From: Hyphomicrobiales bacterium
GTDB lineage: Bacteria > Pseudomonadota > Alphaproteobacteria > Rhizobiales > Xanthobacteraceae
Reading direction: 5' to 3'
DNA length: 64,000 bases
Assembly: GCA_017305555.1 (NCBI GenBank)
Contig: JAFKKM010000009.1
Location: 1-64,000, forward strand
Made by a program: the position numbers and the translations under genes. Below are positions 8,260 through 16,709 of this stretch, piece after piece (position 1 is the first letter of the stretch; every line of letters starts with the position of its first letter). The notes below the pieces were generated by a model. It saw nothing but the letters and a program-made list of their open reading frames with translations. It ran no database searches and was not told the origin of the DNA.

Positions 8260-11200
8260 TCAATGAAAATCCCGCGACGGCGGCAGGATGCGCACGTTGC
8301 GCGGATGGCGATGCTTCTGCGCTGGAATGTCCGGATGCGCGTGACGATCGTCGTTGATCGGCTCGACCAGCACAGCGCCCGTCGGCAACGTGCGCTTGCG
8401 AACCAGCGCATCGTTGGCGAGTCCGACCAGATCGTAGGAGCGATCGATCAGACGCTCGGCGACCAGATGCACCACCTTTTCAGGACTGCTCTGGATACGG
8501 CCTTCCACCAGCGCCAGCCGTGCGCCCATCACCTCTTTTCGAAACTGTGCCATGACCTTCGGCCACACCACGATATTGGCGATGCCGGTTTCGTCTTCCA
8601 GCGTCATGAACACCACGCCGTTGGCGCTGCCCGGCCGCTGCCGCACCAGCACCACGCCGGCGCAGCGGATCGGTTGTCCGTTGCGCGCATCGGACACCTC
8701 GCGACAGGCGGCGACGCCTTCCGCTGTAAAACCATCGCGCAGAAACTGCATCGGATGCCCTTTCAGCGACAACCGCGCGGTTTGATAATCCGCCATCACC
8801 TGTTCCGGCAGCGGCATCTGCGGCAACGGTTGCGCGTCCTCGTCCGGCTGCTCGCGCGCGATAGCGGCTTCGAACAACGGCAACGGCACGTCATCCGGCA
8901 AACGACGCACGGCCCACAACGCGGCGCGGCGATCCAGCCCGAGCGAGCGGAACGCATCGGCATCCGCCAGCAGGATCAGCGCGCGCTTCGGCAATCGCGT
9001 GTCGCGGGCGAAATCTTCCAGCGAGGTGAACGGCCGCCGCGCGCGCGCGGCGACGATGCGTTCGCCCCAGTCGTCGTCATTGATCGACGAAAGCTCTGAT
9101 TGTTCACATGTCGATGAATTTGACGAAGCCTCGATCCATGCACGACCTGCTCTCTCCCCCCTTGTGGGGGAGAGGTGGAGAGGGGGGTGAGTCTCAATCT
9201 CAGTGCCTGCGATACCTCCCTCCCTGACCCTCCCCCACAAGGGGGGAGGGAATAATCCGTCATCGGTCCTCTGCTGCTTGATCCGTTCCTCATCCGGATC
9301 GATCCATTTGAATCCGTCGATCTGGCGGAAGCCAAGCCGCACCGCGTGATGCTCTCCGCATTGCTCCTCCAATATGTTCTGGCTGAAGCTGTACGACACA
9401 TCGATCTCGCGCACCTCGACGTCGTTCTTGCGCGCGTCGCCGACGATCTGCGCCGGCGCATAAAACCCCATCGGTTGCGAATTGAGGAGCCCACAGCAGA
9501 ACGCATCGGGATGAAACCGCTTCAACCACGAGGAAACATACACAAGCTGCGCGAAGGCGGCGGCGTGACTTTCCGGGAAACCATAGCTACCGAAACCCTT
9601 GATCTGCTCGAAACAGTTTTCTGCGAATTCCCGGTCGTAACCGCGTGCGATCATGTTGCCGACCATCTTGGCTCCGAACGTGCCGATGGTGCCGAGATTG
9701 CGAAATGTCGCCATCGACCGGCGCAGGCCGTTGGCTTCTTCAGGAGTAAATTTCGCGGCCTCGATGGCGATGCGCATCGCCTGTTCCTGAAACAGCGGCA
9801 CGCCAAGGGTTTTGTGCAGCACGTTTTTGAGTTCGTTTTCATCGCCCCCTTTAGGGTATGGATACTGAATATCTTCCAGCCGCATCTTTCGTCGTTTGAG
9901 ATAGGGATGCACCATGTTGCCCTGGATCGGTCCCGGCCGCACGATAGCGACCTCGATGACGAGATCGTAGAACTTGCGCGGCTTGAGGCGTGGCAGCATG
10001 TTCATCTGCGCTCGGCTCTCGACCTGGAACACGCCAAGGGATTCACCCCTGCACAGCATGTCGTAGACCCCGGGAAGCTCGCGCGGGATCGTTGCCAACT
10101 CCCAGCACTCGCCCTTATGCTGCGCGATCATGTCAAAGCACTTGCGAATGCAGGTCAGCATACCGAGCGCCAGCACGTCGACCTTCATCATCCGCATCGC
10201 ATCGACATCGTCCTTGTCCCATTCGATGAAGGTGCGGTCCGCCATCGCGGCGTTGCCGATCGGCACGTAGGTATCGAGCCGATCCTGCGTCAGCACATAG
10301 CCACCGACATGTTGCGACAGGTGACGCGGAAAACCGATCAATTGCGTCGCAAGCCGCACCGCGCGCGCCACCGTGGGATTGTTCGGCTCCAGTCCGGCCT
10401 GCCGCACCTGCTTGTCGTCGAGACCATCGCCATGGTGGCCCCACACCGTGTCGGCCAGCGCGGCGGTGACATCCTCGGTCAAGCCCAGCGCCTTGCCGAC
10501 ATCGCGGATAGCGCTGCGCGGCCGGTAATGAATGACGGTGGCAATAATTGCAGCGCGGTGGCGGCCGTAACGGCGATAGACGTACTGCATCACCTCCTCG
10601 CGGCGGGTGTGCTCGAAATCGACGTCGATATCCGGCGGCTCCAGTCGCTCCTTGGAGATGAAACGCTCGAACAGCACGTCGATCTCGGCCGGATTCACCG
10701 AGGTAATGCCGAGCACGTAACAGACCGCGGAATTCGCCGCTGAGCCGCGGCCCTGGCACAGGATGTTCTGATGGCGCGCCCACTGAACGATGTCATGGAC
10801 GGTGAGGAAGTAATGCGCATACTTCAGCTCGGCGATCAACGCGAGTTCCTTGTGCAAGGTCGCGCGCAGCTTTTCGTCGATGCCTTGCGGGAAATATTTA
10901 TCGACGCCAACCCATGTCAGGTCTTCGAGGTGCCGTTGCGCGGTCTTGCCCGGCGGCACCGGCTCGTCGGGATACTGATATTGCAGTTGATCGAGCGTGA
11001 AGGTGATGCGGTCGGCGAAGCGGACCGTTTCAGCCAATGCTTCCGGCCATGACCGGAACAGCCGCGTCATATCGTTCGGCGTGCGCAGATGGCGTTCGGC
11101 ATGGGCTTGCAGTTTACCGCCCGCCGTCGTGATCGTCACCTTCTCGCGGATACAGCACAAGACGTCCTGTAACGGCCGGCGCTGATGCGCATGATAGAGC

Positions 11201-11772
11201 ACGTCGTTGGTAGCGATCAGCGGCACGCGCGCCGTCGTCGCGATCCGTTCCAGCCGCGCCATGCGCCGCTCATCGTCACCATGATGATGCAATGATGCCG
11301 CAAGCCATACGCCCTCGGCAGGAAGACGCGAAAGCGTATCGAGTGTCATCAGCGTGATTCTGGTGCGGATGCGATAATCCGGCATCACCACCAGTAAGAG
11401 ACCTTCGCTAAACTCTGCCAGATCGTCGAAGCGCAAATGACACTCGCCCTTCTCTGCCGCAAGTTTGCCTTTGCTGAGCAATTGGCAGAGCCGTCCATAG
11501 GCGGCGCGGTCACGCGGATAGGCCAGAATGTCCGGCGTGCCGTCGGTAAATACCAGCCGCGTGCCGACCAACAGCTTCGGCTTGTAACGCACGCGCTTCC
11601 GGTTGCCGTATTCGCTATAGGCGCGCACCACGCCGGCCAGCGTGTTGTGATCGGCGACGCCGATGGCATAGAGGCCGTATTTGCTGGCGCGCCGCACGAA
11701 TTCGTGCGGATGCGACGCTCCGCGCAGGAACGAGAAATTGCTGGTGACGCCAATTTCCGCATAGACGGTCAT
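8260..11772 (-). CDS. dnaE2: Error-prone DNA polymerase III alpha subunit DnaE2 (ImuC)
   Basis: A 1170-residue C-family polymerase for damage-induced mutagenic synthesis with ImuA and ImuB. The N-terminal PHP domain begins YAEIGVTSNFSFLRGASHP. The polymerase active-site region includes CQGRGSAANSAVCYVLGIT and PDIDVDFEHTRREEVMQYV, with catalytic aspartates in place. LGVFQVESRAQMNMLPRLKP and FGSYGFPESHAAAFAQLVY follow, and the C-terminus has an OB-fold (GVVFMTLEDETGIANIVVWP). The ATG overlaps the imuB stop as ATGA. The protein is longer than the usual ~1080-1110 residues because a palindromic repeat is inserted in frame at about 9075-9270. The LexA box upstream of imuA should control the whole operon. 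Confidence 0.95.
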   Translation of the reverse strand: MTVYAEIGVTSNFSFLRGASHPHEFVRRASKYGLYAIGVADHNTLAGVVRAYSEYGNRKRVRYKPKLLVGTRLVFTDGTPDILAYPRDRAAYGRLCQLLSKGKLAAEKGECHLRFDDLAEFSEGLLLVVMPDYRIRTRITLMTLDTLSRLPAEGVWLAASLHHHGDDERRMARLERIATTARVPLIATNDVLYHAHQRRPLQDVLCCIREKVTITTAGGKLQAHAERHLRTPNDMTRLFRSWPEALAETVRFADRITFTLDQLQYQYPDEPVPPGKTAQRHLEDLTWVGVDKYFPQGIDEKLRATLHKELALIAELKYAHYFLTVHDIVQWARHQNILCQGRGSAANSAVCYVLGITSVNPAEIDVLFERFISKERLEPPDIDVDFEHTRREEVMQYVYRRYGRHRAAIIATVIHYRPRSAIRDVGKALGLTEDVTAALADTVWGHHGDGLDDKQVRQAGLEPNNPTVARAVRLATQLIGFPRHLSQHVGGYVLTQDRLDTYVPIGNAAMADRTFIEWDKDDVDAMRMMKVDVLALGMLTCIRKCFDMIAQHKGECWELATIPRELPGVYDMLCRGESLGVFQVESRAQMNMLPRLKPRKFYDLVIEVAIVRPGPIQGNMVHPYLKRRKMRLEDIQYPYPKGGDENELKNVLHKTLGVPLFQEQAMRIAIEAAKFTPEEANGLRRSMATFRNLGTIGTFGAKMVGNMIARGYDREFAENCFEQIKGFGSYGFPESHAAAFAQLVYVSSWLKRFHPDAFCCGLLNSQPMGFYAPAQIVGDARKNDVEVREIDVSYSFSQNILEEQCGEHHAVRLGFRQIDGFKWIDPDEERIKQQRTDDGLFPPPLWGRVREGGIAGTEIETHPPLHLSPTRGERAGRAWIEASSNSSTCEQSELSSINDDDWGERIVAARARRPFTSLEDFARDTRLPKRALILLADADAFRSLGLDRRAALWAVRRLPDDVPLPLFEAAIAREQPDEDAQPLPQMPLPEQVMADYQTARLSLKGHPMQFLRDGFTAEGVAACREVSDARNGQPIRCAGVVLVRQRPGSANGVVFMTLEDETGIANIVVWPKVMAQFRKEVMGARLALVEGRIQSSPEKVVHLVAERLIDRSYDLVGLANDALVRKRTLPTGAVLVEPINDDRHAHPDIPAQKHRHPRNVRILPPSRDFH
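9150..9252. repeat. Palindromic repeat inserted inside dnaE2 (family D)
   Basis: Mirror-image halves CTCTCCCCCCTTGTGGGGGA (about 9151-9170) and CCTCCCCCACAAGGGGGGAG (about 9229-9248) flank a ~60-base core. The core gives typical repeat-derived peptide (PPPLWGRVREGG ... PPLHLSPTRGER). Together with its flanks it adds about 60 codons to DnaE2 without breaking the frame. Confidence 0.85.
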
Positions 11773-13355
11773 GCGAACAGCCCGTGCAGGAACCAGCGAA
11801 AGCTGACGACCTCGCGCCGGTGAATGCCTTCGCGATAGAGCCAGAACCGCGCGCCATCGAAATCTTCCGCACGGAAATAATCGCGCGTGAGGTCGTCGCG
11901 GTCGCCGAGCCGCCACCACTCCATGGCGATGCGCTCCGGCCCCTCGATCAGCGCGAGACGATGGAACGCGCGGCGCCAGCGGAATGCCGCCGGCGGGCCG
12001 TGCGGAAAATCCGCCAGCACCTCCACCGGCTCCGGTTGCGCGAACAGCCGCAGCGGGCGCAGCGGCGGTTCGGCCTCGGCGCGGACGGGCCATGCGGCCA
12101 CCGTCGCCGCCGCGAAACGATGCTGCGCCGGCACGGCGAGCATAGCGCGCTCTGGGATGTGGGTGTCTTGCGGCAGATGCACGACGATGCGGTTGCCGCC
12201 GATCCGCGCCGCGATGCGATCGATCAGCGCCGCCACCTCGTCGCTGTCATGGACATGCGCATCGAGATCGCGTTGCGCGGCGACAACATCGTCGGTGCGG
12301 CTTGCCGCGAGCCGGATCAGGTCGAAGCCGAAACCGGGATCGAGTGGATCCGCCAACGCGTCGAGCCGCTCGCGGAACAGGCGGTCGATGATCTCGCCGC
12401 GCGTCACCGGCAAACTGGTCTCGACGCCGATCACGCGCACCGCGCCATCGGTGCGGAAGAAACTCGCCTCCAGCCGCCGCGCGCCCTTGCCGTCGCGGTT
12501 CATGCTGGCGATCAGCGTTTGCGCCAAGCGCGACAGCGTCGCGGCAATCACCGCATCGGTTGCGACCGGGTCGGCGAACCGCCGCTCCGCGATGTAGTCC
12601 GGCAACGGTTTGCGCGGCGAAATCGGCGCATCGCGGACGCCCAGCGCCTGCTCCAGCAGCGCGACGAAGTCCGCGCCGAACCGCGCGGCGATCTCGTGGC
12701 GGCCGCGTGCGGCGACATCGCCGATGGTCTTCAATCCGGCGCGACGCAAACCACGCGTGATCGCGTCGTCGGCGCCCAGCGTGAACACCGGCAGCGCAGC
12801 AACCGCCGCCGCTTCCTGCCCCTCGGCAACAATGCAGCCGGGTTTCGCGCGTGTCAGCGTCCGCGCACACGCGGCGGTGCCGGCGATGGCGGCGCTGACG
12901 ACAAAACCTTGCCGTCGCAAGGCGTCGCAGATGGTCTTCAGCATCGCCACTTCGCCGCCGAACAGATGCGCGCAACCGCTGATATCGAGCAACAGGCCAT
13001 GCGGCGCATCGAGCGCCACCAGCGGCGTGAAGCGGTCGCACCAGTCGGCGATATCGTTCAGCGTCTTTGCATCGGCCGCGTCATCGGCATCGAACACCGC
13101 GATGTCCGGGCAGATCGCACGCGCGTTCGCCAACGGCAGTCCGGGCTCGAGCCCCAGCCGTGTCGCGGCATCGTTGAGCGCCGAGATCACCAGCGCGTTG
13201 TGATCCTTGGCGACGACGATGCAGGGCGATGTATCAACCCGCGCGTCGTTGCAGTGTGACCGCCGCTTGATGCGATCGGTCGGCAGGCGCGGCAGCCATA
13301 GGCTGAGGATGCGTCGCCGGACCTCCGAAGGAGGCGTCACGGAAAAGGCACTCAT
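11769..13355 (-). CDS. imuB: ImuB, inactive Y-family polymerase-like subunit
   Basis: A protein of about 528 residues similar to Y-family (DinB-like) polymerases. ImuB members have lost catalytic acids and act as the hub joining DnaE2 to the beta clamp and ImuA. Visible segments are RRILSLWLPRLPTDRIKR at the start, ALDAPHGLLLDISGCAHLFGGE (where polymerases carry the catalytic acidic pair) and the helix-hairpin-helix region GLRRAGLKTIGDVAARGRHEIAARFG. The start is placed at the ATG at 13355, just before the conserved RILSLWLP. It overlaps the 3' end of imuA by about 120 bases and the start of dnaE2 as ATGA, so the three genes form one coupled operon. Confidence 0.9.
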   Translation of the reverse strand: MSAFSVTPPSEVRRRILSLWLPRLPTDRIKRRSHCNDARVDTSPCIVVAKDHNALVISALNDAATRLGLEPGLPLANARAICPDIAVFDADDAADAKTLNDIADWCDRFTPLVALDAPHGLLLDISGCAHLFGGEVAMLKTICDALRRQGFVVSAAIAGTAACARTLTRAKPGCIVAEGQEAAAVAALPVFTLGADDAITRGLRRAGLKTIGDVAARGRHEIAARFGADFVALLEQALGVRDAPISPRKPLPDYIAERRFADPVATDAVIAATLSRLAQTLIASMNRDGKGARRLEASFFRTDGAVRVIGVETSLPVTRGEIIDRLFRERLDALADPLDPGFGFDLIRLAASRTDDVVAAQRDLDAHVHDSDEVAALIDRIAARIGGNRIVVHLPQDTHIPERAMLAVPAQHRFAAATVAAWPVRAEAEPPLRPLRLFAQPEPVEVLADFPHGPPAAFRWRRAFHRLALIEGPERIAMEWWRLGDRDDLTRDYFRAEDFDGARFWLYREGIHRREVVSFRWFLHGLFA

Positions 13356-14106
13356 CACAATTCCATTCCATGATCCACTGGCCGGTCTGGCCATGACGAT
13401 TGCGAACCAGTTGCGCGTCGAACACGGGCGCGCCCCATCCCTGCCATGACGAACGCGGCGGTGAGCGTGCCGCGCGCACCACCCATCGCGTCTCCGCGGT
13501 GCTGGGCGATGGGGCGGCCGCGATCCGCAGCATCAGGCTGGCGACGCCGGAGCCGCGCGCCGCCAATGTCAGCTTGCGGCTGGCGACCAGATCGACATGG
13601 CGGCTCTCGCCCCAAATTTCGGTGACGACGGCACCTAACGCATCGCAGGCCAAAGCATCCGCCGTGATCTGCAACGCGGCCTCGACATCGGGGGCGCGCA
13701 CCGTCACCACCGCGCGCGGATCGAGGCCGAGTTCGCACCAGCCGCTCATCGCAAGCTGGCCGTTCTCGCGTTCGGAGAAATCCTGTCGTATCCACATCAG
13801 CGGCCGATGCGCCGCGATGCGTGACACCAGGCCGGCGATAAAACCGGTGGCGGTCGCCGCCTGCGCGCCGCTTGTGAACACTTCATGCAACGCGCCGCGC
13901 AGAAGACCGCCTTGCAGCGTCGCATCGGCCTCGTCATGGCCGAGCGTCACACGCGGCGGTCCCTCTTTACCGAAGGAGAGAGCGTCGCCTTCCAGACGCC
14001 CGATGTCCCTGCGCAGACGCGCAAGCGTGGAGCCGTGCTGAGACACGTGGTCTTCACGCAACCCGATCTCCTCGTCGCGCAAAAATACGCTGCGCGCGCG
14101 CTCCAT
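13234..14106 (-). CDS. imuA: ImuA, RecA-like SOS mutagenesis protein
   Basis: About 290 residues, similar to ImuA, the RecA-like accessory protein of the ImuABC mutasome. Visible parts are LARLRRDIGRLEG at the N-terminus, GALHEVFTSGAQAATATGFIAGLVSRIAAHRPLMWIRQD (a RecA-like core with a degenerate nucleotide-binding loop) and a C-terminal GSGVASLMLRIAA...TRWVVRAARSPP region. A GTG at 14190 would extend the frame, but that codon lies within the LexA box, so the ATG at 14106 is preferred. It is the first gene of the imuA-imuB-dnaE2 operon and should be repressed by LexA until DNA damage. Confidence 0.87.
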   Translation of the reverse strand: MERARSVFLRDEEIGLREDHVSQHGSTLARLRRDIGRLEGDALSFGKEGPPRVTLGHDEADATLQGGLLRGALHEVFTSGAQAATATGFIAGLVSRIAAHRPLMWIRQDFSERENGQLAMSGWCELGLDPRAVVTVRAPDVEAALQITADALACDALGAVVTEIWGESRHVDLVASRKLTLAARGSGVASLMLRIAAAPSPSTAETRWVVRAARSPPRSSWQGWGAPVFDAQLVRNRHGQTGQWIMEWNCDECLFRDASFGGPATHPQPMAAAPADRSHQAAVTLQRRAG

Positions 14107-14184
14107 GCGCCGCTCCCGGTGGTTCGAATGGCTTTCAAAAACCGCGACCGCGGACTGACGCGATAACGCATAGTCAGCCCTATT

Positions 14185-14199
14185 GTTCACGTTATGTTC
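14185..14199 (-). promoter_or_regulatory. LexA (SOS) box of the imuA operon
   Basis: The plus strand reads GTTC-ACGTTAT-GTTC, an exact match to the alphaproteobacterial LexA direct repeat GTTC-N7-GTTC. It lies about 80 bases upstream of the chosen imuA start, in the 275-base divergent gap with udgX, so it could also affect udgX. Confidence 0.85.
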
Positions 14200-14380
14200 T
14201 AGTAAAGACCAACCTGCCCTCGTGAGTCAACAAGACTCAGGCTAGTGCCGACGGAAAAGTTTTTCGCAAGCAAAATCAATTTATTACCTCTGCAATCCAT
14301 CATCCGACAACCGGGCACGCAAGGAACGACCGCCCTCACCGCCGGTTGACCTCCCATCGTCTATAAACGCGGGCATCGGC

Positions 14381-15007
14381 ATGATGTCATCCCTGTTTGC
14401 CGCCACCGACCTGAAGACGCTGCGCAGCGAGGCGGCGGACTGCCGCGCCTGTCCGTTGTGGAAGGATGCGACGCAGACCGTATTTGGCGAAGGACCGTCC
14501 CATGCGCCGCTGATGCTGGTCGGCGAACAGCCGGGCGACAAGGAAGACCTCGCCGGCAAGCCGTTCGTCGGTCCCGCCGGTCAGATGCTCGACCGCGCGC
14601 TGGACGAGGCCGGCATCGATCGCAACAAGGTCTACGTCACCAATGCGGTGAAGCATTTCAAATTCGTGCCGCGCGGCAAGATCCGCCTGCATCAGAAACC
14701 GAACACCGCCGAGATCAAGGCGTGCCGTCCGTGGTACGAACGCGAACGCGCGGTGGTGAAGCCAACGCTGGTGGTGGCGATGGGCGCGACCGCCGCGCAA
14801 AGCGTGTTCGGCAAGATCACGCCGATCAACAAGAACCGCGGCCACTTCATCGACCTGCACGACGGCGCGCAGGCGTTGGTGACAGTGCATCCGTCCTATC
14901 TGCTGCGGCTGCCGGATCAGGATGACCGGGTGCGAGAGTATCAGCGCTTCGTCGATGACTTGAAAATGGCTGGCACACAGTTACGCAACATTGCGCGCGC
15001 GGCTTGA
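14381..15007 (+). CDS. udgX: Uracil-DNA glycosylase UdgX
   Basis: A 208-residue uracil-DNA glycosylase of the UdgX branch, known from mycobacteria to form a covalent bond with the abasic sugar after removing uracil. Motif GEQPGDKED (residues 48-56) is the UdgX form, distinct from GEAPG of family 4. The loop KIRLHQKP carries His104, at the place of the covalent histidine in RRIHKTP. The second motif is HPSYLLR. Cysteines 21, 24 and 115 probably bind the iron-sulfur cluster; I did not find a clear fourth. It is divergent from the SOS mutagenesis operon. Two ATGs in tandem (14381, 14384) are possible starts. Confidence 0.9.
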   Translation: MMSSLFAATDLKTLRSEAADCRACPLWKDATQTVFGEGPSHAPLMLVGEQPGDKEDLAGKPFVGPAGQMLDRALDEAGIDRNKVYVTNAVKHFKFVPRGKIRLHQKPNTAEIKACRPWYERERAVVKPTLVVAMGATAAQSVFGKITPINKNRGHFIDLHDGAQALVTVHPSYLLRLPDQDDRVREYQRFVDDLKMAGTQLRNIARAA

Positions 15008-15038
15008 GATACTAGAGCGGTTTCGATTTACCTGGAAT

Positions 15039-15125
15039 CGTCATGCGCGGGCTTGACCCGCGCATCCATCTAAAAACAGGAATCTTCTCAAGAAGGTGGA
15101 TTGCCGGGTCAAGCCCGGCAATGAC
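15039..15125. repeat. Dispersed inverted repeat, family B
   Basis: Hairpin ends TCATGCGCGGGCTTGACCCG...CATCCATC and GGTGGATTGCCGGGTCAAGC...AATGACA, about 87 bases. A second copy follows 57 bases later. Confidence 0.85.
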
Positions 15126-15181
15126 ACATCCCGCTTCTATCAAAGCGGGCACGACTCTAACCAACAAAATAGACCGCCCTC

Positions 15182-15285
15182 CGTCATGGCCGGGCTTGTC
15201 CCGGCCATCCACGCTCTTTCGTGTAAACCGTAGAGCGAAAGAGAAGAACGTGGATGCCCGGGACAAGCCCGGGCATGACGACGTT
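15182..15285. repeat. Dispersed inverted repeat, family B, tandem second copy
   Basis: GTCATGGCCGGGCTTGTCCC...CATCCACG mirrored by CGTGGATGCCCGGGACAAGC...CATGACGACG. With the preceding copy it fills the 306-base gap between udgX and the M20 gene, and I see no gene there. Confidence 0.85.
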
Positions 15286-15313
15286 ACTTGATTTGGCAAA
15301 CCGCTTTTGACAG

Positions 15314-16483
15314 CTACGCCGCGAGCGTGTGCTCGACCAGCTTTACCCAATACGACGTGCCGTAGACAATGGCCTCGTCGTTGAAGTTGTAGGCCGGGTG
15401 ATGCAGGCCGGCGCTGTCGCCGTTGCCGACGAAGATAAACGCGCCGGGCCGCGCTTCCAGCATATAAGCGAAATCCTCGGCGCCCATCATCGGCGGCACG
15501 GCGTGGACATTGGCCGCACCCGCGACGTCGCTGGCGATGCGCGTGGCGATGTCGGTCTGCTCGGGGTGATTGACCGTCACCGGATAACCGCGCTCGTAGA
15601 CGAGGTCGATCCGCGCGCCGGTCTGTTGCGCCACGCCGGCGACGACTTCGCGCACGCGCTTCTCCACCAGATCGCGCACCTCCGGCGTCAGCGTGCGCAC
15701 GGTGCCCTTCAATTCGGCAATCTGCGGAATGACGTTGCGCGCATTGCCGGCGTGGAACTCGCAGATCGAGATCACCGCCGAGTCCAGCGGATCGACAGTG
15801 CGCGACACGATCGATTGCAGTGCGGTAACGAGTTGCGCGCCGACCAATACGGAATCGATGCACTTGTGCGGACGCGCGGCATGGCCGCCGACGCCTTCGA
15901 TGCGGATATCGATGGCGTCGGTCGCCGCCATGATCGGTCCCGGCCGCAGCGCGAACGAGCCGACCGGCAGGCCGGGTCCGTTGTGCATCCCATAGACTTG
16001 CTCGATCTTGAAACGTTCCATCAGGCCGTCCTTGATCATGGCGTCGGCGCCGGCGCCGCCCTCCTCCGCCGGCTGGAAGATCACCACCGCATCACCGGCG
16101 AAGTTGCGCGTCTCGGCCAGATAGCGTGCCGCACCAAGCAGCATCGCGGTGTGGCCGTCATGGCCGCAAGCGTGCATCTTGCCCGGCGTCTTCGACGCGT
16201 AAGGCAGATTGGTTTCCTCCTCGATCGGCAGCGCGTCCATGTCGGCGCGCAGGCCGATCACCTTGAGATCGCCGGAAGCCGGCTTGCGACCCTTGATGAC
16301 ACCGACGACGCCGGTGCGGCCGAGTCCTGTCGCCACCTCGTCGCAACCGAATTCGCGCAATCGCTCCGCCACGAAAGCCGCGGTGCCGTGCACATCGTAC
16401 ATCAGCTCGGGGTGGGCATGCAGATGCCGCCGCCAGGCCATGATGTCCGGTTGCAGATCGGCGACACGATTGATGACGGGCAT
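15314..16483 (-). CDS. M20 family amidohydrolase (hippurate-hydrolase-like)
   Basis: A 389-residue M20 peptidase/amidohydrolase of the M20D type (hippurate, N-acetyl-amino-acid or IAA-amino-acid hydrolases). Metal-binding segments are visible: MHACGHDGHTAMLLGAARYL near residue 110, then QPAEEGGAGADAMIKDG near residue 140 with the catalytic glutamate pair, then YGMHNGPGLPVGS and the late histidine in VPPMMGAEDFAYML. The dimerisation insert lies between. No signal peptide is seen, so it should be cytoplasmic. The true substrate cannot be told from sequence. It is divergent from the GMC oxidoreductase across a 226-base gap. Confidence 0.9.
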   Translation of the reverse strand: MPVINRVADLQPDIMAWRRHLHAHPELMYDVHGTAAFVAERLREFGCDEVATGLGRTGVVGVIKGRKPASGDLKVIGLRADMDALPIEEETNLPYASKTPGKMHACGHDGHTAMLLGAARYLAETRNFAGDAVVIFQPAEEGGAGADAMIKDGLMERFKIEQVYGMHNGPGLPVGSFALRPGPIMAATDAIDIRIEGVGGHAARPHKCIDSVLVGAQLVTALQSIVSRTVDPLDSAVISICEFHAGNARNVIPQIAELKGTVRTLTPEVRDLVEKRVREVVAGVAQQTGARIDLVYERGYPVTVNHPEQTDIATRIASDVAGAANVHAVPPMMGAEDFAYMLEARPGAFIFVGNGDSAGLHHPAYNFNDEAIVYGTSYWVKLVEHTLAA

Positions 16484-16709
16484 GACGAACCTCGAAGGCG
16501 CAAGGAAGCGCGGGTGAAAATTCGGGAACGATCAGGCTAGCACGGCGGGACATTTCGCCCAAGAGAACCGTCCGTGAGAAGCCACGCAAAGCCGAGGCGG
16601 CAAAAATTCCGCCAGATAGCCAATGTACAGCCTCCCGACGCGGCGCTATGGCATCATTCAGGAATTGCCGGGTTTTCCAGCACCGGCACAGAAGAAACGA
16701 CGGTGGGAC

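Noticed and set aside
9150-9252. Frameshift or pseudogene in dnaE2
   Set aside because: The inserted repeat leaves the frame open and both flanks align with the family in the same frame.
11773-12093. N-terminal extension of DnaE2 by 107 residues
   Set aside because: It overlaps imuB out of frame. The ATG at 11772 fits both the ATGA overlap and the conserved YAEIGVTSNFSFLRG start.
15039-15285. Tandem hairpins considered as a CRISPR array or attenuator
   Set aside because: Only two units, with different inner sequence, and the same element recurs singly in other gaps. No cas genes are present.
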